Below the pieces are notes generated by a model. It made no database searches. It was given only the letters and a program-made list of their open reading frames with translations, and was not told where the DNA came from. A stretch of 64,000 bases of DNA from Carettochelys insculpta (lineage: Eukaryota > Chordata > Testudines > Carettochelyidae), in assembly GCF_033958435.1 (NCBI RefSeq), contig NC_134150.1, positions 37,195,501-37,259,500 on the forward strand, in the 5' to 3' direction. This document shows, in pieces, positions 36,030 through 46,461 of this stretch. The first letter of the stretch is position 1, and every line of letters begins with the position of its first letter. A program made the translations under genes and the position numbers.

Positions 36030-36740
36030 GGCTACGTCTACACGTGAAGCCTACATCGAAATAGCTTATTTCGATGTAGCAACATCGAAATAGGCTATTT
36101 CGATGAATAACGTCTACACGTCCTCCAGGGCTGGCAATGTCGATGTTCAACTTCGACGTTGCGCGGCACCACATCGAAATAGGCGCTGCGAGGGAACGTC
36201 TACACGCCAAAGTAGCACACATCGAAATAAGGGTGCCAGGCACAGCTGCAGACAGGGTCACAGGGCGGACTCAACAGCAAGCCGCTCCCTTAAAGGGCCC
36301 CTCCCAGACACAGTTGCACTATACAACACAAGATACACAGAGCCTACAACTGGTTGCAGACCCTGTGCATGCAGCATGGATCCCCAGCTGCCGCAGCAGC
36401 AGCCAGAAGCCCTGGGCTAAGGGCTGCTGCCCACGGTGACCATAGAGCCCCGCAGGGGCTAGAGAGAGAGCATCTCTCAACCCCCCAGCTGATGGCCGCC
36501 ATGGAGGACCCGGCAATTTCGACGTTGCGGGACGCGGATCGTCTACACGGTCCCTACTTCGACGTTGAATGTCGAAGTAGGGCGCTATTCCGATCCCCTC
36601 ATGAGGTTAGCGACTTCGACGTCTCGCCGCCTAACGTCGAAGTTAACTTCGAAATAGCGCCCGACGTGTGTAGCTGCGACGGGCGCTATTTCGAAGTTAG
36701 TGCCGCTACTTCGAAGTAGCGTGCACGTGTAGACACAGCT
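36030..36740 (+). mobile_element. 711-bp MITE, inverted twin of 18273-18983, 3-bp duplication CAA
   Basis: It begins GGCTACGTCTACACGTGAAG and ends CACGTGTAGACACAGCT, flanked by CAA at 36027-36029 and 36741-36743. Four copies of GTCTACACG in the same sense lie at about 36036, 36111, 36199 and 36539, so terminal-type sites recur inside. The 121-residue frame at 36354-36719 matches the 18294-18659 frame at 108 of 121 residues. All frames are equally preserved, so this says the copies are young rather than that a protein is selected. No transposase is encoded. Confidence 0.85.
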
Positions 36741-37390
36741 CAAGTTGCATAATTGCACATCCACTGAGGTTTGCCTGGCTTTAGCAGTTGATTCAAAGTT
36801 AAACAAAAAAGTGTGTGGGCAGAGGATATTAAAATTGTATTAGGGTTCAACAGTGCCAGTTCTGATATATTTTCCATTTTATCTTTCATCCTGAGTTGGA
36901 AAATGCAGTTGTTCATGACTAATTTTATTTTATAACTTACTTGAAAAATGCACATAGGCTTAAATGTTTAGTGGGTTTTGCAAAGGTTGACCTGTGGCTG
37001 CCAATGGCATAAATTGCAACAAGGTCAGAGCTACTGTTCATAATTCATATAATTTAATGCTTCATAAAATGTGAAAATTAATACACTAGAATTTGTGGAG
37101 GGGAAAGGACCTTCTTCAGCTTTAGGAACAGCTATAAAATGTTACAGCATTTCTCCATACAGGACCAATAAGTAAATTCTTTCCGACCAATTATCTGACT
37201 TAATATAAAGAACATTCAATTTGCTTAATTGTGAAGCTTAATATGTATTTATAGTACACACAGCTTATGTGTGGATTTCAAACTACATAAAAAAGTGGTG
37301 AGTGTTCTGATTTTTCAGTAAAATAAGCTCAGCTAGGCTCCTATTTCCTTACTGCTGGATCAGAGACCGAATTCCTAGAATGCTTTGCCA

Positions 37391-37579
37391 CCAGTGTTTC
37401 CTGTAAACTGAATGCTTGGGCAGCCACCAAGGAGAGATTCAGGTGCCACCCAACTGATTAGCAGAGAGTTCACAGCTACCTACAGTGGGCAGAATGTCTT
37501 TCTATTGGTGGTGCATATCCACATGTTCACATAACAGAAGTTATTCCCCTCTTGGATGGAAAAAACTAAAGCGAACACT
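37391..37579. mobile_element. Short element with CAGTGTT ends; relative at 14585-14740
   Basis: CAGTGTTTCCTGTAAACTG opens it and AAGCGAACACTGG closes it. GAGATTCAGGTGCCACCCA, TGATTAGCAGAG, TTTCTATTGGTGGTG and GGATGGAAA occur in the same order at 14585-14740. It is probably a small non-autonomous DNA transposon; the superfamily is undecided. Confidence 0.55.
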
Positions 37580-38164
37580 GGCACACAACTCTTCATTTTA
37601 AATAGAAAAAATTATATCAGAAATTTCTCTCTTCCTCACAAACATCCCCCACCATCATTTAAAAGCTGTTTACATTTCAAAGTAAAATGAGAAGTGTGTA
37701 TAAATGAATTTGGGGCCCCGTGTAAGTGAAAAGAGATTTCCTTTACTGAGGTTAGATCTAACACACCATCATAGCTTTGGAATATTAGACAAAGCCTGAA
37801 AATCAAGCGGCAACTGCATAAACGACATTAAAACGATATGTCAGAAAAATCTATGATAGGTTTAAAAATGGATCCATGCTTAAAAAAAGATGAAAGGGTA
37901 ATTGATAAAATAGCATTACTGTAATAGTTGTAATAGTGTAATGTCATACTTAAGCTGAATAAGGGAAGCTATTGACGTGATTCTATAGTTTCAGCAGAAA
38001 ATACTTCTAACTTACCATTCTGATTAAACTATGTGCACTTGTGATAGCTGTAAAGTTTCAGGCTTGTGAAACAAAAATCAAATGCTCCTAATATCTTACA
38101 GAACCTGCTTCCAAATATTTTTTTTTAAATTGGACTGTAAAAGAAACAAAACAATACATGTACA

Positions 38165-38327
38165 ATGCATGCGACTAGGTAGCTCAAAAGGAGGAACGCA
38201 ACCTTCATGTCTAGGGTGGCTCGTTCAAATCCCCTCTGTGTTCATGCTGATCTGATGTTGCCATTTAAGAGCCGTATAGTCTTGGCTGTCTGGATCTCAG
38301 GCCAGTTGCCAGTGGTTAGATGACTAC
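38165..38327 (+). mobile_element. tRNA-derived SINE
   Basis: GACTAGGTAGCTCAAAAGGA resembles a tRNA A box and GGTGGCTCGTTCAAATCCCC a B box, about 30 bases apart. A unique body to GCCAGTGGTTAGATGACTAC follows. A foldback element interrupts or abuts its 3' end. Confidence 0.6.
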
Positions 38328-38340
38328 ACAATAGTCATTG

Positions 38341-38553
38341 CAACGAAGGGTCCTGTGGCACTTTATAGACTAACAGAAAAGTTTTGAGCATGAGCTTTCG
38401 TGAGCACAGACTCACTTCATCGGATGCTGCATCTGATGAAGTGAGTCTGTTCTCACGAAAGCTCATGCTCAAAACTTTTCTGTTAGTCTATAAGGTGCCA
38501 CAGGACCCTTCGTTGCTGTTACAGATCCAGACTAACACGGCTACCCCTCCGAT
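38341..38553 (+). mobile_element. Foldback retroposon, compact copy, between perfect 13-bp direct repeats
   Basis: The left arm 38341-38427 (CAACGAAGGGTCCTGTGGCA...) and right arm 38430-38515 (...CCACAGGACCCTTCGTTG) form a nearly perfect hairpin with almost no loop. The 38-base tail CTGTTACAGATCCAGACTAA to CCTCCGAT follows. ACAATAGTCATTG occurs at 38328-38340 and 38554-38566. It inserted at the end of a tRNA-derived SINE-like sequence. It shares tail and arm motifs with the copies at 7.4, 9.6 and 31.0 kb. Confidence 0.88.
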
Positions 38554-38587
38554 ACAATAGTCATTGTTGCAATTAATGCTAATTGCA

Positions 38588-38845
38588 GGCCCGCCAATAG
38601 GGGGAGCAAAGGGGACATAAGATTCCCAGCAGTGATGACCAGTGTCCCAGATGCTTTAACTTGATGCTGGAATCCTGGGTAGCATGCTCTAGGTTGCTAC
38701 AAGGGCTAGTAGAAAAGGCTGCCCCCAGTCACGAGCCTTCTGAGTGACAGCCCACCCCTTCTGGGAGCCAGAGCCAGCCCGACCCCCATATTCTCCAGGG
38801 GCCTCGAAATCCTGTCAAGTGAATTGGCACTTTCTGCAGATAAGC
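38588..38845. repeat. Dispersed repeat (GGCCCGCCAATAGGGGG type)
   Basis: GGCCCGCCAATAGGGGGAGC and AAAGGGGACATAAGATTCCC open a GC-rich stretch like repeats seen elsewhere in such genomes. Related short blocks occur at 23848 and 43284. Confidence 0.4.
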
Positions 38846-40128
38846 AAAGGCGTGGACAGACAGAGAAGCTGCCCAGTTCTACGTTAACTGTTTAATCTGG
38901 GACAGGTTGGGGCCAGTACATGTGCCAGTACCTGCTACTGCATAAAAAAAATCCAGTTTCCAGGGCTGTCAATTCCACACCTTCTCCGTACACTCAACTC
39001 ACGTGAGGTTTTTAAAAAATGGACATTTCATCTCCATTGCCGCATTCACATTATATTAAATCCTAGAGCTACAAAGCACATGTATCATGGAAAATAAATC
39101 TCCCTGCCATATACTGTGCATATAATGACTACGGTATATGGAGTGGCTTTGAGGAATTGAATTAAATTTGAAATCCACTTTCACATTAGGATAAATCGTA
39201 CCTCTACACTGAGAAGATACCGCTTCAGTTGGAAACCTAAATAAACATTCAGTTGAGGTTAGAAAACCTGAATCCAGTCCAGACACTTTCCGTTAGCAAT
39301 TCTGAGTTGAACACCATCCAGGCTGGATAATTTGCAGACTAAAGTAAATCCTCGAAATATCTCACCTGGCCAGCCTTTTACAGCAATCAACTCCCCAAGG
39401 TTTTTTCCTTGTCTGCATTCACTTTCTAAGACACCATAGATGGTGTTAGCTCTGGATGGCAAATGACATCCGTAAACTATGCCAATGTGCAAAATAATCT
39501 CAAGAGGCAATGTATGCTTTGCAAATAATTGAAGCAAAATGTGAGGAGAGATGAGAAAGAACTAAGTGTTAAAATCTTAGAAGTCCTATGGAGAGTGTCA
39601 ATGTTTTAAGGGATTTGGAATGTGCATAGTTTGCTTTTGTTCTGTGTGCCCTAGCAGCTTTTCACCTCTGGGTGGATTGAAAGTGCAGGAGGTTTATTAG
39701 AAACATGTTAGATATACAGTGAATGTTAATAGTCTACACTTTGTGTTTCTACAGTCATCTGAAAACCTTTGTACAGGGTCAGACCCAAACCCAATCTGCT
39801 CTGACTTAATCTCTTGCTGCTCATATTTCCTCTACCACCAATTCCTTGGACTTCATCATAGGCCACTCATACCAAAGGTAAAAATGACTAATGTTTAAAG
39901 GCAGTTATTAATAAAACCAAATCAAGAGAACTAAAAACTAGAGCCCAGATGATCCAAAAATAGATCTCAACCCAAATTTCTCCATAACTTAGAGGGGTTC
40001 AGAATTACAATTTCAGTTTAGGGCTATCTGCAATAGAAACAGTTTAATATTCTTGGCCTACATTAAATTTCTTATTGAATATAACTTATCTATATTTAAC
40101 AGGAATAGAAGTTTGTGGATTCTTTCAG

Positions 40129-40237
40129 GTAAACCCATTAAATTGAGTTTGGCAGCTGAAGAGGTAGCTGACTTTTTATCCAAAATAGCAGACCATGAGT
40201 ATACAGCAAGGAAGACACTGCTGTTGATTGGGGGAAG
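40129..40237 (+). pseudogene. TOP1MT: TOP1MT-like exon B with 13-base net deletion
   Basis: The acceptor TCTTTCAG precedes the exon and AAG|GTAAAC is a good donor. The phase joins exon A exactly, with the split Gly codon restored as G|GT. It reads GKPIKLSLAAEEVADFLSKI and then ADHEYTA, close to TOP1MT (LSxAAEEVA, DHEYT). After that, family members have about 15 conserved residues ending FRKNFFxDWRK. Here the bases give RKTLL, then only in another frame DWGK before the donor. The block is 109 bases where about 122 are expected, which fits a 12-base loss plus a 1-base loss. Read straight through, the frame runs into TAA at the intron. The affected stretch is among the most conserved of the enzyme, so product activity is unlikely. 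A sequencing error could explain the single base but not the other changes. Confidence 0.82.
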
Positions 40238-40529
40238 GTAAACGTAGACTTGATTTGTTGAATAATCACAGTTACCTAGCGACAGAGAAGATGTTTAAGG
40301 TAAATCTTGAACAATTATGTTGAAGTGACAATATGGACCTTCGGTCTGACCCAACATGACCATTCTTCTGAGTACATATTTTAGAAAACCAAAATCAAGT
40401 CTTGATTCAAAAACTTGGAGTGATGGATAATCCACCATAATCCCTGGTAAAGTGTGCCAAATAAGGCCTTGCCCTAATAGATTTACAATCTAAAATATAA
40501 GACAAAGCTGAAGGAAGGAAATGTGACCC

Positions 40530-40645
40530 TCTCTATTTTATTTTAGGGAACTGAATTGCATAGGTTAAGTGATTTGCCCACAGTCATGCAAGAAGTCTGT
40601 GCTAGAGCAGGGAAAACAGCCCAGATCCCTTTCCAGGGCTTAACT
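40530..40645 (+). mobile_element. MIR-type SINE core
   Basis: GGTTAAGTGATTTGCCCACA, GTCATGCAAGAAGTCTGTGC and AGAGCAGGGAAAACAGCCCA match the conserved MIR middle. It lies 0.3 kb past topoisomerase exon B. Confidence 0.7.
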
Positions 40646-40928
40646 ACAAGTAGAATTGAAAAGTGAGTCATTTAAAACTATCCAAATTATTAAAAGCTGT
40701 TTAAAAAGTTGAGTTCTGATCTCCTGCAGGATATTCATAGACTGACAATGGGAGGTAGGAGTTAACAACGGAATTCTTTTCTCCTTATTACTTATGCACC
40801 TGTAGTCTAAAGTGTCTTTTGTGTTCCACCTGATATAGGGGAAACCTGAGCCAGGACACAGTGATTTTAACAGGCATTTATATCAAATATATAAATGATG
40901 AAACTTTCCTTTAAATGATATAATATTA

Positions 40929-41348
40929 CAGGTTGTAGCTCCCTCCTCTGGCACCTTGGGACCTGAGCAGCCCCAAAAGAAGAATTTGCTGGATCAGAGG
41001 AGGTCAGGCCTCCAGGCTTGCCAGGGAGGCCACTAGCTTGCTGGCCAAACTCCCCTCATGGACACTGCCCTGCTCCCTCCTCCACTGCAGTGGAGATACC
41101 GGTGGGGCTCTGCTCCCTGTCCCTAGCCAGGCTCCCTGCTGTGGGGCTTCAGGTAGGGCTCCCTGACTCCAGTGGGGCTCCCAGCCACCAGCCGACAGCA
41201 GGGCTTTGCTCCGACCCCCCAGACAGACTGGCTCCAGGCTGCTGGGGCTCTCCAGTTCAGGGACTCTCTGGTCCAGCAACATCCCTACTCCTGCCAGGCC
41301 ACAGATGTTGCCAGGCCAGAGAGATCCAGGCCAGAGATCTTCTACTTG
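40929..41348. mobile_element. Tigger-like element (CAGGTTGTAGC ends), GC-rich interior
   Basis: CAGGTTGTAGCTCCCTCCTC and CAGAGATCTTCTACTTG form the ends with TA at 40927-40928 and 41349-41350. TCTGGCACCTTGGGACCTGA and GAATTTGCTGGATCAGAGG match the 28.1-kb copy. The GC-rich middle gives spurious frames of up to 143 residues. Confidence 0.7.
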
Positions 41349-41818
41349 TAGATATTAATAGGTGCTCCAATTTCTCCAGAACCCCATTGTCCAATTCTCC
41401 ACATTATCTGAACCCCTTCCTTGCCCGCAGGCTGAGTGACAAACAATAATGCAGAGGTTTAGATAATAGAACAGAGACTCTCAGCTAGGACTGTGAGGAG
41501 GAAGAGAAGTATCTTGTCATGGGGGGAAGCCACCCTGCTGCCAAGTAGCTAGCACAGAGACCTCTGCAGTCACAGGAATGAGTGAACAGGACAGGACAGA
41601 GACCTGGCAAGACTGCAAAAAGGAATAGGCCCTGGCTGCAAGGGGGACTCCAGCCTCTCTTGAATGACAAAGTGGTTTCTGCACTCTCACTTATTCAAAC
41701 TCACAATAATCTCAATAAACCTCATGTCCTCCCTGCTCTCCAGAGAATCAGGAGAGACTCTGCTCCCAGCGAATGGGGAGATTCGCTTTCCTTTTATGAG
41801 GTTAATGTTGTAGCCTTT

Positions 41819-42225
41819 AGCTGTGTCTACACTACAGAGTTCTGTCGACAGAAGTCATTGTCAACAGATATTTCCCAACAGAACCTCTGTCTACAGAACA
41901 CATCCACACCTAATACAGATTCCCCCTGTCAGTACCCTCTGACAACAGAACAGCCAACTGGAAACCCTGCAAACAGGGTAGCCTGGTGAAGCAGAAGCCC
42001 TCTCTGTCGACAGAGGGCCCCCCAGAGCAGCTACACTATATTTTGTCTGGAGACTCTGTCGACACAGGCACTATGTCGTGTATAGTCAAGACAGAACTCT
42101 GCCGGGAAAACTGCTGCGTTCTGTCCACAGATTATTGACAGAACGCATTTGTAGTATGGACAGTCCCTAGTTCTGTTGTCAGAAGGACTCTTCTGTCAAT
42201 AGAATTCTCTTCTGTAGACCCAGCT
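41819..42225. mobile_element. MITE with GTCGAC-type palindromes
   Basis: The ends AGCTGTGTCTACACTACAG and CTTCTGTAGACCCAGCT match the terminal group. The interior repeats TTCTGTCGACAGAAG, CTGTCGACAGAGG and ACTCTGTCGACACAGG, palindromes built on GTCGAC instead of TTCGAA. No clear 3-bp duplication was found. Confidence 0.7.
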
Positions 42226-43283
42226 ACAGTGCTTAGAGTTCATTGAATCCATCCAGGACCACTGTGATCAGTCAATTCTCTCTCTGCGCATTTTTTTTTT
42301 AATCTAGTTCTTCCAGCCCTAGCTATCTCTCATTTAGGCTTCTTAGCTCCCGAACACATGCAGCAACAAGCAGTGCTGATCGCTGTGGGGTTTTAGCAAA
42401 GCTGCAAGCTTCCGCCATTCAGGGCCCAACCTTCCAGCTGTATTGTTCTGGCTTTTCTGTCTGTTCCACTCAGATTGAAATGCCACCTCCCTGCCAAGCC
42501 TTAGCTGGGATTCTAACAACTGAACATTTGCTGCAGCACAAGAAGTCCCAGAATTAACAGGAGGAGCCAGGCTTTCTAGCTACTGGAGATTTAACTAGCT
42601 CAGGAATACATCAAAGACCTTAGCATAACTTCAATGGCTCTCTAGTCATTTAAATTTAAAATACATCTATCCACTTGCATACGAGAACAGGAGATGGCTT
42701 CTCAAGCTTCTTTTTCATGGACTCATGTGGGCAGTAATTGTTTTTTCTGATAGGCATAATTCTCATCAATAAATCATTGAATTTTCAGCCCTGTCTGATG
42801 CATTTTTAAATGCCTTTTTTATAACTTCTCAGGGAACATTTACCTCCAGCTTCTGAAATGTCCCATTTGGACTCATTGTAATAAAGTCTTTTAAAGCTGA
42901 GGTTAAAAGTTTATCGGATTTTTTTTTTCTTGTCAAGAAGTCAATTTTCAACTGGGCCCCTGGCACAAAGACTAGTTTTGTGGTAAATACACACAGAGCA
43001 GCGCTGGTGGGTTCTATGCTGCTAACATCCACAGGGTTGCCTATTTGAAAATTTTGAATATAATGTTCGCAGATAGAAATCCCAGTGCTTCCTCCAGGGG
43101 GCTGATAGCTTCTGTGGGTCCCCGGGCAAGGTGTGTAGAGGGAGACAGCTCTGTGCCCCCGGCAGGGGTAGAGCCACAAGCAGAAGGGGCAGGACTGGAG
43201 GTAGACAGCCCTCAGCACTGCACGGACCATGGCGCTGCCTGGACTGTGGCACTGACCCCCTAAGATCGGTCCTCTGGCAGTAA
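42226..43283. other. No recognised feature
   Basis: Intron DNA of the topoisomerase remnant, if the exon order holds. Nothing assignable. Confidence 0.45.
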
Positions 43284-43400
43284 TTTAAAAGGCTCAAGGC
43301 TCTGGCTGCCACAGGAGCAGCAGAGGCAGCTGAGAGCTCCTGGCCCCTTAAAATCACCAAACACTGAAGCAACTGCCCCCGTTGCCCCACCCATCCGCAG
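43284..43400. repeat. Dispersed repeat (AATTTAAAAGG core)
   Basis: TAATTTAAAAGGCTCAAGGC and GCCCCTTAAAATCACCAAAC, then CAACTGCCCCCGTTGCCCCA, match the order at 23866-23975. It is part of the 177-residue minus frame that I do not accept as a gene. Confidence 0.4.
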
Positions 43401-43584
43401 TCCTGGCTTCCTCTCATTGAGCTAATAGTGCCCCAAGCACAGACAGCAGCAAGCAGCAGTATAATTAAGTCCCCCACACTGCCTCCCTCCGAGTACAAGC
43501 CTGCCTTGTTCCAACAGGTATGGTACTTGGGTGGCCATGACTCTTTGCTGTCCATGCTCCTGTAGATCCACTACTACTTTTTGT

Positions 43585-43840
43585 ATAGTCACAGAGAGGT
43601 CACTGCGTTTGTCTCTCTTAACAGAACAGGACAGCGGTCCCGTCACGCTTTAAACACTAACCAACTGTTTTATGAGGTGATGAGTTTTCCTGGGGCCGAC
43701 CCACTTCTTCAGAGCCAGCATTCTGACAGAGACTATTTCCAGCACCACGCTGTCTCCAGATCTGAAGGAGTGGGTCTGCCCCGAGGAAGTTCATCAGTGC
43801 TTTTGTTAGCCTTTAAAGGGCTACACGACTGCCTCTTTGG
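43585..43840 (+). mobile_element. Foldback retroposon, diverged copy
   Basis: The left arm carries GAGGTGATGAGTTTTCCTGG and CCGACCCACTTCTTCAGAGC. The right arm carries GAAGGAGTGGGTCTGCCCCG, then GTTAGCCTTTAAAGGGCTAC. This is the same arm order as in the 7.4-kb copy. The tail is not recognisable and no flanking direct repeat was found. Confidence 0.65.
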
Positions 43841-44204
43841 ATGCAACCGGCTGGACCTCAATAATCCAAACTTCCCCCGTCTGGCTACATCAGTGGTGAG
43901 CATCCCCAGGGGTGACCCCATTCTGAAAAAATTGCGGTGTTCAGCCTCAGGGAGGGGAGGAGAGGAGGTTGGGGGGTGGGGATGACACTCAGGATGGCTG
44001 CAGAGCCCCAAGGTCAGGGACAGGAGCACAGCCTGGTAGCTGTGGGACTCAGTGTGCTCCTGTGGGGCTGCGCTTTTGACCCCCAGCCATTGGGCTCTGC
44101 AGTCACCCTTCCTCTTCTCCTAAGCCAACACCCCTAGTCCCTGCTTCATCAGTGCCAACCCCTCTGCTTCTGCCTGTACCCGTCAGCCTCTTGGTGAGGC
44201 TGTA

Positions 44205-44372
44205 GAGCAGACTTCATTCTCCATTTTCAGTGGCCTCTGAGTTACATTCCTTAGTTGGAAGATAGAAATGCAGATGGTCCAGATAATAACTGGCCCTGCC
44301 ACGACTGCAGGGGACTGGACTACACCACCTCCCGAGGTCCCTTCCAGTCCTACCATTCTATGATTCAACATG
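44205..44372 (+). mobile_element. CR1 LINE 3'-end fragment
   Basis: GGGGACTGGACTACACCACC, TCCCGAGGTCCCTTCCAGTC and CTACCATTCTATGATTCAAC form the CR1 terminus in sense orientation. The 5' boundary is uncertain. Confidence 0.65.
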
Positions 44373-44381
44373 ACACGCAAT

Positions 44382-44581
44382 GGCCATGTCTACACGTGCC
44401 CTTTCGAAAAGGAGCCCCATCTGGACGAGAAGTGCGGCGGCGAGGCGCGTCAATTTCGAAGTGCCGCGGCCGCCCGCATGCTAATGAAGCGCTGAATATG
44501 CATTTCAGCGCTTCATTAGTAAACTTCGAAATGGCCATTTGCGTGGCCATTTCGAAGTTTGGGGCACGTGTAGACGTAGCC
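44382..44581. mobile_element. MITE, 200 bp, 3-bp duplication AAT
   Basis: The ends are GGCCATGTCTACACGTG and CACGTGTAGACGTAGCC, with AAT at 44379-44381 and 44582-44584. CCCTTTCGAAAAGG and repeated TTCGAAATGGCCATTTGCGT with GGCCATTTCGAAG lie inside. CpG is well kept, suggesting a young copy. It sits directly after a CR1 3' end. Confidence 0.85.
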
Positions 44582-45053
44582 AATGTCACTGCAGCCCTCA
44601 GCTTTGCATCAGGTCACAAAGCTATTAGCTGAAATTTGGAGTTGGCGAGTTTTAGAGGCCCATGCACATGAGAGATCAGTTTGCTGATGCGGATGGGGGT
44701 AGGGAGGCCCAGGGAGGGTCTGGCAGATGGGGCCAAATGTAGTGCACCATCACTTTAACTGGTGTTCCACAGCCCAATTCCCATACAGGGCCCCCTTTAG
44801 CAGTAATGCAAGTGCTGACTGTATGTGCGCAACTGATATTATATATCATTTAAACACAGAAATTTGGCTGCCTATGGAGAGGATACAGGCTCTACTGTTG
44901 CTCTCTTCTAGGGAAGTTCTTCAGCACTCATAGAAGAAGCCTGTTTTCTGTAACTGAAAGAGCAATGTTCTAGTTCTGCTTCTCCAGGGGAACTGGAGAT
45001 TTATGAACTAACTATGTCTGTTGTTTGCAGGGCAGGGATTCGTTAAATTAGTA

Positions 45054-45461
45054 CAGGTTGTACCACTGAAAACCAGCGTTCTCTGGCCCAGCATCATCCC
45101 CCATCCATAGGACAAGGGATGCTCCTGGGCCAATGTGCTGGGGCATAAGGGAAATCTAAGCTGGTCTCCTGGCAGCAGGGCCAGGGGCAGCAGGGTTGGG
45201 GGCAGCAGGATCGGGGCAGTATCCCCTGGCAGCCCCACGGGGGGGCAGGCTAGGTCCAGGGAGCTGGGATGTTCCCCAGATGCCCTGCCCAGAGCTGGAG
45301 CCATGGATCCTCCTGCAGCAGGCCAATGGGTCAGCCAGGGACCAGAAGTAGATGTCTGGCTGTCTGATCACCTCCACTCCCCTCCCTTCCCCGATCCAGC
45401 AAAATCCCTCTTCAGGGACCATTGATGTCCCCAGGCTGCAAGACCAGGGAAGTACAACCTG
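45054..45461. mobile_element. Tigger-like element (CAGGTTGTACC ends), TA-flanked
   Basis: CAGGTTGTACCACTGAAAAC and GACCAGGGAAGTACAACCTG are good inverted ends, with TA at 45052-45053 and 45462-45463. Inside, GCAGCAGGGTTGGGGGCAGC-like GC-rich repeats occur near 45180-45250. Confidence 0.72.
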
Positions 45462-45979
45462 TAGCTAATTTGTTAATGGCCTCACTGAGGCCTATTCTCT
45501 AACCATGGGTGGAAGTGGGACTTTTCCTCTTGATTTCACTGAGAGCAGGATCAGGACTTTTGGTATGGAAGAGTTTGATCTGCCTCATAAAGGCTCAATC
45601 CAATAAGGTCCCTGGTTACTCTATGAGTTGGCCATCAGATGCTAATTGCACAAATATGAAGTTGGGAACCCAAAGCAGAGCAGAAGTTTATGTATGTCAG
45701 TACTGTGTATTTCCCTTATTTTCTCTCACCCTGGAGCTGAATTATCTTGTCATGATATGAAAAGGTCCAGGAGAGAATAAGGGCATTTACATTCAGCCAA
45801 AGGTGTCAGACAGCCAGGCATCTACTTCTGGCCTGGCTCAGACTTGGATTTCAGGCTGCAGCTGGTGCCATTTATCAGAACCAAAACGAATTTTTCATCC
45901 TGTTGTAGGTCACACTTTTGCTTTCTAAAGGGATAAAAATTCTCATAAAAGATGCAGCCATCATTAGTGCGTGCGTTTG

Positions 45980-46155
45980 TTCGTCTCAAGGTGTTTCTTT
46001 GCACTTTTCTTCCAGCGATGCATCAAATACTTAACAGACTTCCCAAAATTAGACATAATTGGGGCTTCAGTCTACCAGTGTACGAATGATGGAGTTATCA
46101 CTAAGTTATTATTCCTTTACAGAGGTGTGATTCCAGCTCGCTCTGTACTTCTCTA
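45980..46155 (+). other. Unidentified exon-like block
   Basis: A pyrimidine-rich tract (GTTTCTTTGCACTTTTCTTC) plus CAG precedes a frame reading RCIKYLTDFPKLDIIGASVY and ending in a stop at 46154. No known domain is recognised. It is between topoisomerase exons B and C but does not match that family. It could be chance. Confidence 0.2.
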
Positions 46156-46461
46156 ATTATCGGCAGACAGTCTGTTTCCTGACAGTTTCAGGCTCTTACT
46201 CATTTGCCAGGTAATGATACCTCAGAGTTGGCAGATGTGCCTCTGACTCGCTGGCGCACACAGGAGAACCTCCACGGGGTGTCCAGTCCCATTTAGAACC
46301 TTTGTTAAACCGTACGGGAGAATGTAATAGCTTCTTGATTGATAACATGGGGGATCTCAGTATTCATCAGCCTGAACTAAGTTCTGCTGAGTTTGAGTAA
46401 ATTCAAACCCTCCTAGATTAGCTTGGGTTTGAAACATGTATAAGTTCTGAAAACGTAGCCC

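Noticed and set aside
38165..38230. Functional tRNA gene
   Set aside because: It has A- and B-box-like parts but the arms do not pair as a full cloverleaf, and it continues into a SINE body.
38341..38553. Pre-miRNA or CRISPR-like structure
   Set aside because: The hairpin is a member of a dispersed insertion family with target duplications, and there is no regular repeat-spacer pattern.
43022..43555. 177-residue minus frame
   Set aside because: It overlaps other long frames on both strands and a GC-rich dispersed repeat, so it is a composition effect.
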